Assembly: GCF_000745235.1 (NCBI RefSeq)
Contig: NZ_JQNL01000001.1
Location: 1,364,001-1,428,000, forward strand
Reading direction: 5' to 3'
Length of the DNA: 64,000 bases
From: Luteibacter mycovicinus
GTDB lineage: Bacteria; Pseudomonadota; Gammaproteobacteria; Xanthomonadales; Rhodanobacteraceae
Shown: piece after piece, positions 25,622 through 35,128 of the stretch
How positions within the stretch are numbered: position 1 is the first letter of the stretch
Layout: each line of letters begins with the position of its first letter
The notes under the pieces: generated by a model
What the model was told of the DNA's origin: nothing
Databases searched by the model: none
The model's input: the letters and a program-made list of their open reading frames with translations, nothing else
Position numbers and translations under genes: made by a program

Positions 25622-27349
25622 ATGTCGACCGAAACGCCCGTCCTGCAGCAGAACTTCATCCGCCAGATCGTCCGCGACGACCTGGCATCCGGCAAGCACG
25701 CGGCTATCCGCACGCGCTTCCCGCCGGAGCCCAATGGCTATCTGCACCTGGGTCACGCGAAGTCGATCTGCCTGAACTTCGGCCTCGCCACCGACTACAC
25801 GGGCGTCTGCAACCTGCGCTTCGACGACACCAACCCCTCCAAGGAGGACGTCGAGTACGTCGAGGCCATCCAGCGCGACGTCAGGTGGCTCGGTTTCGAG
25901 TGGGCCGAACTGCGTCACGCCTCGGACTACTTCGAGGTGTTCTACCGTTCGGCGCTGAAGCTGATTCGCAAGGGAGTCGCCTACGTCGATGACCTTTCCG
26001 CGGACGAAGTGCGCGAATACCGCGGCACCCTCACCGAGCCCGGGCGCAACTCGCCGTTCCGCGACCGCTCCATCGAGGAAAACCTCGATCTGTTCCAGCG
26101 CATGCGCGCCGGTGAATTCGCCGACGGCAGCAAGACGCTGCGCGCGAAGATCGACATGGCCTCGGGCAACATCAACCTGCGCGACCCGGCGCTCTACCGC
26201 GTGCGCAAGGTGCACCACCAGAATACCGGTGACGCGTGGCCGATCTACCCGATGTACGACTTCGCGCATTCGTTGTCGGACGCGCTCGAAGGCATCACGC
26301 ATTCGCTGTGCACGCTGGAATTCGAAGACCATCGTCCGCTGTACGACTGGTGCGTCGACCACGTCGATCTGGCCAACGATGCGGCGCTCTGGCAGCCGCT
26401 GGTCGACGCCGGTCTGCCGACGAGCCCGAGCAAGCCGCGCCAGATCGAGTTCTCCCGTGGCAATCTGAATTACACGGTGATGAGCAAGCGCAAGCTGATC
26501 ACGCTGGTGACCGAGAATCTGGTGGACGGCTGGGACGATCCACGCCTGCCGACCATCGCGGGCGTGCGTCGCCGCGGCTTTACGCCTGCCGGTATCCGCC
26601 TGTTCTGGGAACGCATCGGCGTGAGCAAGCAGAACAGCACGATCGACATGAGCGTGCTTGAAGGCGCCGTGCGTGAAGACCTCGACGTGACCGCGGCGCG
26701 TCGCCTGGCCGTGATCGATCCGGTCAAGCTCGTCATCACCAACCTCGATGCCGCGCATGCGGAATCGCTCACCTTCCCGAATCATCCGAAGGACGAATCG
26801 TTCGGCAGCCGCAGCGTGCCGTTTTCGCGCGAGCTGTGGATCGAGCGCGAGGATTTCGCTGAAGTCCCGCCCAAGGGATTCCATCGTCTGAAGCCCGACG
26901 GCGAAGTGCGCCTGCGTGGCGTCGGTATCGTCCGTTGCGACGAAATGATCAAGGACGCGGACGGCACCATCACCGAACTGCGCTGCACGCTCGATCTCGA
27001 GTCGCGCACCGGCATGCCGGGTGCGGATCGCAAGGTCAAGGGCACGATCCACTGGGTGAGCGCGCGCGATGCCGTCCCGGCCGTCGTGCGCCTGTACGAC
27101 CGCCTGTTCGATGTCACCGATCCGGACGACGACAGCGACGGCAAGACGTACAAGGACCACATCAACCCGAACTCGCGTCGGATCGTGCATGCCTACGTCG
27201 AACCCGCGGCCGCCGCTGCCGCGCGGGAGGACCGCGTGCAGTTCGAACGGCTGGGTTTCTTCGTGGCCGATATGCACGACCACACGCACGACGCGCCGGT
27301 ATTCAACCGGATCGTCACCCTGCGCGATTCGTGGGCGAAGCAGGCCTGA
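25622..27349 (+). CDS. glnS: Glutaminyl-tRNA synthetase
   Basis: This 575-residue class I synthetase charges tRNA-Gln. The HIGH-like motif is HLGH (residues 42-45, in [10 protein letters not shown]), and the KMSKS-like MSKRKL is near residue 287. The C-terminal anticodon-binding beta-barrels are complete. Its presence means glutamine tRNA is charged directly, so any GatCAB would serve asparagine only. Its stop overlaps the next start by one base (TGATG), coupling it to the deaminase gene. Confidence 0.97.
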   Translation: MSTETPVLQQNFIRQIVRDDLASGKHAAIRTRFPPEPNGYLHLGHAKSICLNFGLATDYTGVCNLRFDDTNPSKEDVEYVEAIQRDVRWLGFEWAELRHASDYFEVFYRSALKLIRKGVAYVDDLSADEVREYRGTLTEPGRNSPFRDRSIEENLDLFQRMRAGEFADGSKTLRAKIDMASGNINLRDPALYRVRKVHHQNTGDAWPIYPMYDFAHSLSDALEGITHSLCTLEFEDHRPLYDWCVDHVDLANDAALWQPLVDAGLPTSPSKPRQIEFSRGNLNYTVMSKRKLITLVTENLVDGWDDPRLPTIAGVRRRGFTPAGIRLFWERIGVSKQNSTIDMSVLEGAVREDLDVTAARRLAVIDPVKLVITNLDAAHAESLTFPNHPKDESFGSRSVPFSRELWIEREDFAEVPPKGFHRLKPDGEVRLRGVGIVRCDEMIKDADGTITELRCTLDLESRTGMPGADRKVKGTIHWVSARDAVPAVVRLYDRLFDVTDPDDDSDGKTYKDHINPNSRRIVHAYVEPAAAAAAREDRVQFERLGFFVADMHDHTHDAPVFNRIVTLRDSWAKQA

Positions 27350-27906
27350 TGCTGTACGCACAGGTCCATCTCACGCTGCCCGCCTGGGTCCACGAAGCGG
27401 TCGACACGTCGGTGACGTACGCCGGTGACGAGGCCAAGGTCGGCCTCGCCATCGAGCTGTCGTCGCGTAACGTCGATCTCGCCACGGGCGGCCCGTTCGG
27501 TGCCGCGGTGTTCGATGCCAACGACCGGATCGTCTCCGTCGGCGTCAACCGGGTCGTGCCGCATAGCTGCTCCGTCGCGCACGCGGAAATGATGGCGTAC
27601 ATGACGGCCCAGCAGCGCATGCAGCGTTTCCGCCTCAACGAGGACGGCTCACGCTTCGTGCTCGCCACCAGTTCGCAGCCCTGCTGCCAGTGCTACGGCG
27701 CCACCGTGTGGGCGGGCGTCGACGAGTTGCTGATCGGTGCCCGATCGGCGGACGTCGAGGAACTCACGCCGTTCGACGAAGGTCCCCTGCCCGCCGACTG
27801 GATCGGTGAACTCGAGCGTCGCGGCATCGCCGTGCGCCGGGACATCCGCCGCGACGACGCTCGCGACGTCCTGCGCCGTTATGGCGAATCCGGCGTCGCC
27901 TACTGA
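27349..27906 (+). CDS. Nucleoside/nucleobase deaminase-like protein (CDA fold)
   Basis: The 185-residue protein has the zinc-dependent cytidine deaminase fold: HAE (in SVAHAEMM) provides the zinc histidine and the catalytic glutamate, and PCCQC gives the two zinc cysteines in the PCxxC pattern. GGPFGAAVFD is the usual substrate-side strand. The guanine or cytosine deaminase group (GuaD/TadA-like) is closest; the substrate is open. The ATG overlaps the glnS stop. Confidence 0.85.
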   Translation: MLYAQVHLTLPAWVHEAVDTSVTYAGDEAKVGLAIELSSRNVDLATGGPFGAAVFDANDRIVSVGVNRVVPHSCSVAHAEMMAYMTAQQRMQRFRLNEDGSRFVLATSSQPCCQCYGATVWAGVDELLIGARSADVEELTPFDEGPLPADWIGELERRGIAVRRDIRRDDARDVLRRYGESGVAY

Positions 27907-27922
27907 TCCGGATGCTCACCCG

Positions 27923-28615
27923 GTGAAACGCTGGCGCGCCGCCCTGCCTCTCGCCCTGATGGTGCTGGCCGGCGTCATCGCGCTCGCCAGTGGCGCACTG
28001 GACCGCCTTCACCCCAGTCACCTGCTGGCGGAGGAAGGCACGCTGCGCGCGAGCATCGCCGTCCATCCCGTGCTCTCCCGTGTGTCGTATGCCGTGCTGC
28101 TGACGCTGGCCATCGCGACCGGCGTGCCCGGTACGATCGTCATCGTTCTGGCCGGCGGACTGCTCTTCGGCATCGCCGAGGGCAGTGCCCTGTCTTCGCT
28201 GGCCCTGGTGGCCGGCTCCCTGCTTCTCTATGCCGCCAGCCGGCATGCCTTCGGTCACGGAGGGCGCCAGCCGCCCGATCTGGCACGGCGCGTTCGCGAG
28301 GGCTATGCGCGGCGACCGGTCAGTTACACGTTCGCCCTGCGCTTCGTTCCCGTCGTGCCACTGGGCGCCATGACCGTCGTGCTGGCCTGGCTCCGCTGCC
28401 CCCTGTGGCTGTTCATCGCCGCCACCTGGCTGGGCGGCACCGTGTCGCTCGTGATCGAGAGCGCGATCGGTGCCGGCCTGGCCTCCACGCTGGGCGGGGA
28501 TGCGCCTTTCAGTCTGATCGACCCCCGCATCCTGCTGCCGCTGTGCGCCTTTCTGGTCGTCAGCCTGCTGCCGCTGGCGGCTCGCTCCGTCCGGACACGC
28601 CTTCGCCGCGACTGA
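27923..28615 (+). CDS. TVP38/TMEM64 family (VTT domain) membrane protein
   Basis: This 230-residue inner-membrane protein has about six hydrophobic segments. The VTT core is seen in LAGGLLFGIAEGSALS, FALRFVPVVPLGAM and the TWLGGTVSL segment. VTT/DedA relatives are implicated in lipid or proton-linked transport, and the second VTT protein of this cluster is at 34.1 kb. The GTG at 27923 (VKRWRAALPL) is chosen because the frame has no better codon before the first membrane segment. It follows the deaminase by 16 bp. Confidence 0.83.
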   Translation: MKRWRAALPLALMVLAGVIALASGALDRLHPSHLLAEEGTLRASIAVHPVLSRVSYAVLLTLAIATGVPGTIVIVLAGGLLFGIAEGSALSSLALVAGSLLLYAASRHAFGHGGRQPPDLARRVREGYARRPVSYTFALRFVPVVPLGAMTVVLAWLRCPLWLFIAATWLGGTVSLVIESAIGAGLASTLGGDAPFSLIDPRILLPLCAFLVVSLLPLAARSVRTRLRRD

Positions 28616-28678
28616 GCCGGCGGAACTGCGCTAGGCTGTAGCCTCGCGGCGTCTGGGAGAGGCCCGCCGGGGGAGTTC

Positions 28679-30589
28679 ATGCGCGACGTGTCGACTTCGT
28701 CATGGCTGGAAAAGGTGTGGCGTCGCACGTCGCTCGTGCAGCGCCTGACGTGCGTCGCGCTCGTGCCCACGGCGATCAGCGCCCTGCTGCTGGTGACGCT
28801 GCTGACCCGGCATCAGATGGATACTCTGCACGAGATGGGCCGCTCGACGGCGGACGCCATCGCACAGCAGTCCGCAACGGTATCCGGAGATGCCCTGCGC
28901 ACCGGTGAGCGCCGCGAAATCGCCCGTATCGCTCAGTCCATCGTTCAGCTCCCTCAGGTATCGCGCGTAAGGATCAGCGACCGTGACGGCGAAATCCTCG
29001 CCGACCGCGTCAACGGCACGATCGGCGATGACGACAGCCTGACCGTGGCGCGCGAGGTGCTCGATCCCCTGACCCACCGGGTGGTCGGGTCGGTAACGGT
29101 AGACGTCAGCGTCGAGGACGCCATCGCCGCGCAGCGCGCCAGCATGCACAACGCGTTGCTCTGGCTGGCGCTCAGCCTGTTCATCGCCGTCATGATCGGC
29201 TGGTCGACCGCGCGCTGGCTGAGCGCGCCGCTGCGCAATCTGGCGATCGCCGTGCGACAGCTCGGCCTGGGCGACCGTACCGTCGTCGTGCCGGTCACCG
29301 ACGACACCGAAATCGGCGATCTCCAGCGCGGCTTCAATGGCGCCGCGTCGAAGCTATTGCATGCCCAGATCGGTATGGAACGGGAAATCGCCGCCGCCAC
29401 CGAAGAGCTGGCCCGGAAAAATGCGGCACTGGAAGCTGCCAGTGTGGCCAAGGCCCGGTTTCTGGCCGCCGCCTCCCACGACCTTCGCCAGCCCCTGTAT
29501 GCCCTCACCCTGTTCTCCTCGGGCCTTGCGGTGGATGAATACGATCCGCTGAGACTCAACCGTATCGCGCACATCCAGGAGTGCGTGGATGCGCTGGATC
29601 ATCTGTTCAGCGAACTGCTGGACCTGTCCCGCCTCGAGACCGGCGCCATGCCGGCGGTGATCCGCGACGTCGCGCTCGATGACGTGTTCGAAGAGGTCAG
29701 CGTGAATTTCCGCATGGTCGCCGAGCAGCACGATCTGCGACTGGTCGTCCGCACGACGGGCCTGTGGGTGCGATGCGACCGCACGATGCTGGCGCGCATC
29801 CTCAACAACCTCGTCAGTAACGCCTTGCGCTATACCCGCTGTGGCGGAGTGCTGGTCGGCGCCCGCAAGCGGCTGGACGGCCGGGTGAGGATCGACGTCT
29901 GGGATACGGGACTCGGCATCGGCGACGAACATCTGCGGCACATCTTCGACGAGTTCTATCGTGTGGAAAGCGGCCCCGAAACCGGCCGGCCGGAAGGAAC
30001 GCGACGAGGCCTCGGACTGGGCCTCTCGACCGTGCAGCGCCTGGCCGGCCTGCTTGGCAGTGAAGCGTCCGTGCGTTCCCGGCCAGGCAAGGGCAGCGTG
30101 TTCTCGATCACCTTGCCCGAGACCCAGGCCGGTACCCTGGAGCCGCGCCAGACGCCCTCGCAGGCGCCCGCCGCCACGCGTGACGTCGCCGGCATGCGGG
30201 TCCTCGTGATCGACGACGAGCCCAGCATCCTCGCCGGCATCAGCTATCTGCTCGGCAGCTGGGGCTGCGAGGTCATGACGGCGGAGGACGCTCAGCAGGC
30301 CATGGAAGCGGTGCACCAGTGGATACAGCCGCCGGACATCGTCATCTCGGATCTGCGGCTGCGCGAGGGTACCGGGCTGGACGTCATCGCCCTGCTCGAC
30401 CGTTATTACCGACGACGCCCCGGCGACGCGCCTCCCTTCGCGCGCGTGCTGATCACTGGCGAGACACGCGGCGACTTTCTGCGCAACGTCGATGCGAGCA
30501 CCACGCAGGTACTGTTCAAACCGGTTTCGCCCGAACGCCTCCACGAAGTAATGGTTTCCGCGTGGGCTGTCCATCATGCACCCGTCTGA
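28679..30589 (+). CDS. Hybrid sensor histidine kinase with C-terminal receiver domain
   Basis: The 636-residue kinase has two membrane segments (about 21-43 and 158-175) enclosing a periplasmic sensor of about 115 residues, a HAMP linker, a HisKA domain with H267 in ASHDLRQPL, an ATPase domain, and a receiver domain at about 506-630 with D558 in VISDLRL. The N-box asparagine N381 (NLVSNAL) and the GLGLGLS box are intact, so it should be an active kinase. GGGGGAG precedes the ATG closely. It heads a plus-strand run including a LuxR-type regulator, a PhnD-like protein and a second kinase. Confidence 0.93.
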   Translation: MRDVSTSSWLEKVWRRTSLVQRLTCVALVPTAISALLLVTLLTRHQMDTLHEMGRSTADAIAQQSATVSGDALRTGERREIARIAQSIVQLPQVSRVRISDRDGEILADRVNGTIGDDDSLTVAREVLDPLTHRVVGSVTVDVSVEDAIAAQRASMHNALLWLALSLFIAVMIGWSTARWLSAPLRNLAIAVRQLGLGDRTVVVPVTDDTEIGDLQRGFNGAASKLLHAQIGMEREIAAATEELARKNAALEAASVAKARFLAAASHDLRQPLYALTLFSSGLAVDEYDPLRLNRIAHIQECVDALDHLFSELLDLSRLETGAMPAVIRDVALDDVFEEVSVNFRMVAEQHDLRLVVRTTGLWVRCDRTMLARILNNLVSNALRYTRCGGVLVGARKRLDGRVRIDVWDTGLGIGDEHLRHIFDEFYRVESGPETGRPEGTRRGLGLGLSTVQRLAGLLGSEASVRSRPGKGSVFSITLPETQAGTLEPRQTPSQAPAATRDVAGMRVLVIDDEPSILAGISYLLGSWGCEVMTAEDAQQAMEAVHQWIQPPDIVISDLRLREGTGLDVIALLDRYYRRRPGDAPPFARVLITGETRGDFLRNVDASTTQVLFKPVSPERLHEVMVSAWAVHHAPV

Positions 30590-30676
30590 GCCGGATGGCC
30601 TGCTTGCCGACGACCGGCAGGAGGGCTATGGTCCGGGGAACGGGGATGCCTGTGGCAGTGCGGGCGGAGGAGTGGC

Positions 30677-31441
30677 ATGCGTGTCTTGATCGCGGATGAT
30701 CATCGTCTGATCATTGAAGGGGTGAAGCTGAAGCTTCGCGAGCTGGGTGACCACGTCGAATTCGTCGAGGCCGAAAGCGTGGCGCAGCTCCGGGCGCAAC
30801 TCGCTCGCGAACCGCTGCCCGACCTCGCCTTGATCGATATGGCCATGCCCGGCGCCAATGGCGTCGAGCACATCAAGGAGGCGCTCGACACGCTTGCCGA
30901 TGCGGAGGACCGGGTCACCGCCGGCGACAGGGCGAGCAGCGACCTCACGGAAGACGAACGACGGCATGCCGCGGACCTGATCGGCGCCCACACCGCGCAG
31001 AAGCGCGCCGTGATCGTGCTGTCCGGCACGGAAGATTCCGCCGCGATCCGACATGTGCTGGATCTGGGCGTACAGGGTTACATCCTCAAATCTTCACCGC
31101 CCGACGTGATCCTCAGCGCGGTCCGACTCGTCGTGGGAGGCGGCATCTACATACCGCCCGAGGCGATGAAAGCGGCTGCTTCGACGCCTGTGCCCGCCTT
31201 TGCGTTTCAGGGCAACGGTAGCGACGGGCTGACCACCAAGGAGCGCCTGGCTGCGGTCCTCACGGACCGCCAGATCGACGTCCTCAAGCTGCTCGCGAAG
31301 GGACGGCCGAACAAGCTGATCGCACGCGAACTGGGCATCAGTGAGGGCACGGTAAAAATCCATCTGGCCGCTATCTTCCGTGCATTGCACGTGCGCAACC
31401 GGCTGGAGGCCCTCGTGGCCGCCCAGCATCTGGGCGACTGA
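30677..31441 (+). CDS. LuxR/NarL-type response regulator with an insertion in the receiver domain
   Basis: This 254-residue regulator has a receiver domain with D7, D8, the phosphoacceptor D54 (ALIDMAMPG), S116 and K138. A GerE helix-turn-helix begins near residue 190 (LTDRQIDVLKLLAKGRPNK). Between D54 and S116 there are 62 residues, about 34 more than in NarL. The extra segment, roughly residues 72-108 (DTLADAEDRV to HTAQKR), is charged and helix-like. It likely receives phosphate from the kinases encoded on either side. Its target promoters are unknown. Confidence 0.92.
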   Translation: MRVLIADDHRLIIEGVKLKLRELGDHVEFVEAESVAQLRAQLAREPLPDLALIDMAMPGANGVEHIKEALDTLADAEDRVTAGDRASSDLTEDERRHAADLIGAHTAQKRAVIVLSGTEDSAAIRHVLDLGVQGYILKSSPPDVILSAVRLVVGGGIYIPPEAMKAAASTPVPAFAFQGNGSDGLTTKERLAAVLTDRQIDVLKLLAKGRPNKLIARELGISEGTVKIHLAAIFRALHVRNRLEALVAAQHLGD

Positions 31442-31509
31442 CGGCCGGCACATTCTCGACCGGGATCCGGCGTAAGCTCGGGTCCAGGGTGTGACGCGGG
31501 GCGGGCGCG

Positions 31510-32547
31510 ATGCAGGCAGGCGTGAGGAACGCGGCAGGACGTTGGGCGCGCGGGTGGTTGACCGCGTGGTTTCTGTGCGCCCTGTGGATCGCCCCTTCAC
31601 CAGCGTCACCCCGCGACAGGAACGACATCGACCCCGATGCGCCGCTGACCTTCGGCATCCTGCCCATCGGCGGCCCCGTCGAGTCGCTGGAAGCCTGGCG
31701 GCCTCTGCTCGACGATCTTCATAAAGCTCTGGCACGGCCTATCCGCGCCGTCTCCGTAACGACCTACGAAGGCATCGCCCAGGCCATCAGCGAGCAGCGC
31801 GTGGACATCGCCTTCCTGTCGGGGCGGCTGGCCCTGGACGCGGTGACCCAGCAGAACATGCAGGTGATCGGCCGGCTCACCCGCGGTGACGGATCGAAGG
31901 GCTATTACGCCGAACTGATCGTGGCATCCGATTCGCGCATCGGCAATCTGGAGCAGCTGTTCTCACGACCGGGCAAGTGGCGGTTCGCGCGCGGTGAGGC
32001 GCTGTCGACGTCGGGTTACCTCGTCCCGGAAACCCAGCTCTTCGCCGCCCAGGGCGTCGATTCCGACACGTTCTTCGCCAGCGTGCATATCGACAACCAT
32101 CAGAACAACGCGCTGGCCGTGGCCAACGGCGAAGCCGACGTCGCGACCAACAACACGGCCGATCTCGAACGTTTCCAGCAACATTTTCCCGATCAGTACG
32201 CCCGGCTGCGCGTCATCTGGAAATCCTCGCTGATACCGCATGCCGTGATCGTCATTCGCAACGATCTGCCGGCATCGCTGCGCGACCGTGTGGCGAGTTT
32301 CATTACGGGTTACGGAAAGGGGAAAGACGGCACCCGTGAGGAAGCCAACCTGAAGCTGATCCACGACATCAGCGGCTTCGCACCGGCGAGCAACGCTGAC
32401 CTCGTACCTTTCGCCGACATCGAATACGCGCTGGAGAAACGCCGGGCCACCAGCGCGCAGTGGGTAAGCGAGGGCGCGCGCGAGACGCGTTTTCATAAGA
32501 TCGAATCCGATCACCACGCGCTCGTCGCCCGGCTGCGCGGCAAGTGA
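31510..32547 (+). CDS. PhnD-like phosphate/phosphonate-type periplasmic binding protein
   Basis: The 345-residue precursor has an N-terminal signal (hydrophobic WLTAWFLCALWIA, then SPASP). It has the PhnD-type binding fold, seen in LTFGILPIGGP, the GIAQAISEQRVDIAFLSG segment, and ANGEADVATNNT. No permease or ATPase gene is adjacent, so an ABC-transport role is unlikely. Its place between a response regulator and a second kinase suggests it presents a ligand to a sensor kinase. It is 68 bp after the regulator gene. Confidence 0.85.
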   Translation: MQAGVRNAAGRWARGWLTAWFLCALWIAPSPASPRDRNDIDPDAPLTFGILPIGGPVESLEAWRPLLDDLHKALARPIRAVSVTTYEGIAQAISEQRVDIAFLSGRLALDAVTQQNMQVIGRLTRGDGSKGYYAELIVASDSRIGNLEQLFSRPGKWRFARGEALSTSGYLVPETQLFAAQGVDSDTFFASVHIDNHQNNALAVANGEADVATNNTADLERFQQHFPDQYARLRVIWKSSLIPHAVIVIRNDLPASLRDRVASFITGYGKGKDGTREEANLKLIHDISGFAPASNADLVPFADIEYALEKRRATSAQWVSEGARETRFHKIESDHHALVARLRGK

Positions 32548-32651
32548 TAGACCGTAAGACCTAAGCCGCAAGGACTAAGCCCCCTTGTCTATCGCGTCAC
32601 GAACACGCGTTTCATAGATTCGTCATGGAGTCCGGTGCCACAAGGCAACCC

Positions 32652-34040
32652 ATGAACGCGTCGCTGCACCTGCCAGGAAGGATCGTGTCGTTGCGCCGCC
32701 AGCTCGTCCTCAAAGGGCTGCTGCCGATGACGGTCGTCGCCCTGGCCATGACGGCCACCCTCGCGGTGATGCAACTTCGCGCGCTGGGATCGGAGGCGCA
32801 CGCCGTAGCGCGTATCCAGGCGGTCAGGGTCGCCGGCGCCGTCAACGGCGTCACGGGCGACGACGCCCTTCGCGACGCGCTTACCCGAGCGCTGTCGCGC
32901 AGCGCGCCGACGCAGCGCGCGACCCTTTATCGCGATGATGCACCCGACCTGATCGTCACCAGCGGGCGCGATGCGCCGGATCGTCATGGGCTCCACGTTC
33001 GCCTCAGCACCGCCGCAGGGGAGCTGGAAACGGTGTCCGATGCGTCCGCACTACGCGAAAGGCGCACCGCCGCGACCCTGATGTGTCTCCTGCTCGGCGC
33101 AGGTGTCTGCGGCGTGTTCTTCCTGACGCAACGCGCTGTGGAACGCGATGTCGCGCAGCCGATCGAGCGGCTGCGCGCACGCCTGGAACACGCGCTTCAT
33201 CCGCGCGGCACCCACGCCGGCACACCGGACGCCCCCTTGCGGGCCATTGATGCCTTGCTGGACGAGCTTGTCGAACTTCGCGCGCGGCACGATGCCGCCA
33301 TGGCGGACGCGCTTCGCCAGCGGTTGCAGGACATAGCCCGGCACACCCGTTTCGTTGAGCAGGTCGGTGACCACTTCCGGCAGCCGCTACAGGCACTTTC
33401 CCTGTTTGTCGCGGGCATGCAACCGGGGGAGGACCTGCGCCAGCGTGCGGTGCTCGGCCAGATGCGCACCAGCCTGACGCGCCTCACCGAACTGCTCGAC
33501 GGGCTGCTAGAGATGGCGCGCTTCGACGCCGGCGCCGTCGAGCCGACGCCGACGGTGGTGCTGGCAGCCGACCTCTTCGTCCGGGTCCGCTCCCATGTCG
33601 AAGCGGACGCCATGCGACTTGGCGTCGACGTGCGCTGGCGTGGCGGACGGCTGCCTTTCCATGCCGACGGCGCCCTGCTGGTCGAGCTGCTCAACCGCCT
33701 GGTGTCGTGCGCGGTACTCAGCACACCGCATGGTCGCGTACTGGTGGCGATACGACGTCGTGGTGACGCCATTCGTCTGGAGGTACGGGATAACGGCATG
33801 GGCGTCGAGCCGGCGGAACAGGCGCGCCTGTTCGAGGAGTTCACGCGCCTCCCCGGCCAGCCTGGCTATGGACTCGCCCTCGCCGTGGCGCGCCGCATCG
33901 CCGATAGCCTCGGCGGCCACATCGGCGTGCGATCCAGGCCGGGACGCGGCACCTTGTTCTGGGTGCAGCTGGACCGCGCAGCCATCGGACCCGCACCTCG
34001 CGGTGTCGTGTCCGCCCTGATCCGTCACGCCGCGTCCTGA
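32652..34040 (+). CDS. Degenerate sensor histidine kinase (N-box Asn replaced by Cys)
   Basis: This 462-residue protein has two membrane segments (about 20-40 and 139-158), a periplasmic loop of about 95 residues, a linker, and HisKA with H241 in DHFRQPLQAL, aligned with the upstream kinase. In the ATPase domain the N-box reads LNRLVSCAVLS, so the Mg-binding asparagine is C353. The G1 box DNGMG and a GYGLALA box remain. It may bind nucleotide poorly and act as a phosphatase, scaffold or sensor partner. The ATG at 32652 has AAGG 6 nt before it; an in-frame ATG at 32625 adds nine residues. Confidence 0.85.
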   Translation: MNASLHLPGRIVSLRRQLVLKGLLPMTVVALAMTATLAVMQLRALGSEAHAVARIQAVRVAGAVNGVTGDDALRDALTRALSRSAPTQRATLYRDDAPDLIVTSGRDAPDRHGLHVRLSTAAGELETVSDASALRERRTAATLMCLLLGAGVCGVFFLTQRAVERDVAQPIERLRARLEHALHPRGTHAGTPDAPLRAIDALLDELVELRARHDAAMADALRQRLQDIARHTRFVEQVGDHFRQPLQALSLFVAGMQPGEDLRQRAVLGQMRTSLTRLTELLDGLLEMARFDAGAVEPTPTVVLAADLFVRVRSHVEADAMRLGVDVRWRGGRLPFHADGALLVELLNRLVSCAVLSTPHGRVLVAIRRRGDAIRLEVRDNGMGVEPAEQARLFEEFTRLPGQPGYGLALAVARRIADSLGGHIGVRSRPGRGTLFWVQLDRAAIGPAPRGVVSALIRHAAS

Positions 34041-34117
34041 GACACGCTACCTGTCCGCGGACGCCCGACCGGCGTATCGTTGCGTGAGCATCAGGACCTT
34101 TTTCGAGGGTGGCGGGC

Positions 34118-35062
34118 GTGGCGAGCATCAACTGGTCGGACACAGCGCCAACGGTCGCTTTTCTCGGCGTATTCGCGGGCGCCATCGGGCTGCCCGTACC
34201 AGCGATGCCGACGCTCATCGTCGTCGGCAGCACCCTCGTGGCCTCGCGCGATCCGCTGCTCATCATGGCGACGTTCGCCGCCGCGCTGGCCGGTGCCTTC
34301 CTGGGTGACGCGGCGTGGTTTCTGACCGGACGCCGGTTCGGCTACCGCGTGCTCGATGGCCTCTGCCGCATTTCTCTCTCGCCCGACACCTGCGTGCGGC
34401 GCGCTAGCGGATTCTTCGAAAAGCGGGGCGTCAAGCTGCTGCTGGTCGCCCGGTTCATCCCGGGGCTGTCGCTCGTGGCGATTCCTATCGCGGGTGCGGG
34501 CGATACCCGGTTCGTGCGCTTCACGCTCTACGACCTGCTCGGCGCCTCCCTGTGGATCGCCGTCGGCCTCTCGGCAGGCATGCTTTTCTACCGGCAGATC
34601 GACGCCGTTCTGGCACTCCTCCGCGAGTTCGGACTGGGCATGGCGGCCGTTGCCGCGATCGGTATCGTCTTGTGGATCGGCTTTCGCTACGCGCGACGCT
34701 CCCTGTTGCTGCAACAGCTGCGCAAGTCCCGGATTTCGGTCGACGAACTGTCGCTGCTGCTGGCCAGCGAACCCGGCGCCCTGATCGTCGACGTGCGCTC
34801 GGCCATCAGCCGACGCGACGACCCGTTCGTGATCCCGGGCTCCCGCCTGTTCGATTTCGCGACCGCGGACGCGGATATCGCCACCCTGCCGCGACACAGT
34901 GCGGTCGTCATTTACTGCTCGTGCCCCAACGAGGTCTCCGCCGCGAAGGTGGCCGAACGGCTCAGCAAGCTCGGCTTCCGCAACGTCCGGCCACTGACCG
35001 GCGGCCTGGGCGCATGGCGTGACGCGGGCCGCGACGTGGAAGCGATCGTCGCCACGACCTGA
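34118..35062 (+). CDS. DedA (VTT) membrane protein fused to a rhodanese domain
   Basis: The 314-residue fusion has an N-terminal DedA/VTT membrane region of about 190 residues: FAGAIGLPVPAMP, GDAAWFLTGRRFG, and LVARFIPGLSLVAIPIAG with the typical RFIPG. A cytosolic rhodanese domain covers about residues 205-310, with the catalytic loop YCSCPNEVSA, where the first cysteine is the candidate sulfur carrier. DedA proteins affect membrane potential and lipid homeostasis. The GTG at 34118 has GAGG at good spacing; the GTG at 34109 is an alternative. It ends the signalling cluster, just before tRNA-Lys. Confidence 0.88.
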   Translation: MASINWSDTAPTVAFLGVFAGAIGLPVPAMPTLIVVGSTLVASRDPLLIMATFAAALAGAFLGDAAWFLTGRRFGYRVLDGLCRISLSPDTCVRRASGFFEKRGVKLLLVARFIPGLSLVAIPIAGAGDTRFVRFTLYDLLGASLWIAVGLSAGMLFYRQIDAVLALLREFGLGMAAVAAIGIVLWIGFRYARRSLLLQQLRKSRISVDELSLLLASEPGALIVDVRSAISRRDDPFVIPGSRLFDFATADADIATLPRHSAVVIYCSCPNEVSAAKVAERLSKLGFRNVRPLTGGLGAWRDAGRDVEAIVATT

Positions 35063-35080
35063 ATCAGCCCACGAGGCGGG

Positions 35081-35110
35081 TTGTGCGCTGCCCTGCCCGC
35101 CGACTAAACT
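35081..35110 (+). promoter_or_regulatory. Candidate sigma-70 promoter of tRNA-Lys
   Basis: TTGTGC (35081-35086) and TAAACT (35105-35110) are separated by 18 bp. The -10 box ends 18 bp before the first base of the tRNA, and a GC-rich discriminator (AGGCGGCTTCGCGCG) follows, as is usual for stable RNA genes. Confidence 0.45.
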
Positions 35111-35128
35111 AGGCGGCTTCGCGCGTAT

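Noticed and set aside
25088..27361. 757-codon minus-strand frame over glnS and apt
   Set aside because: It crosses two well supported genes in different frames and has no domain.
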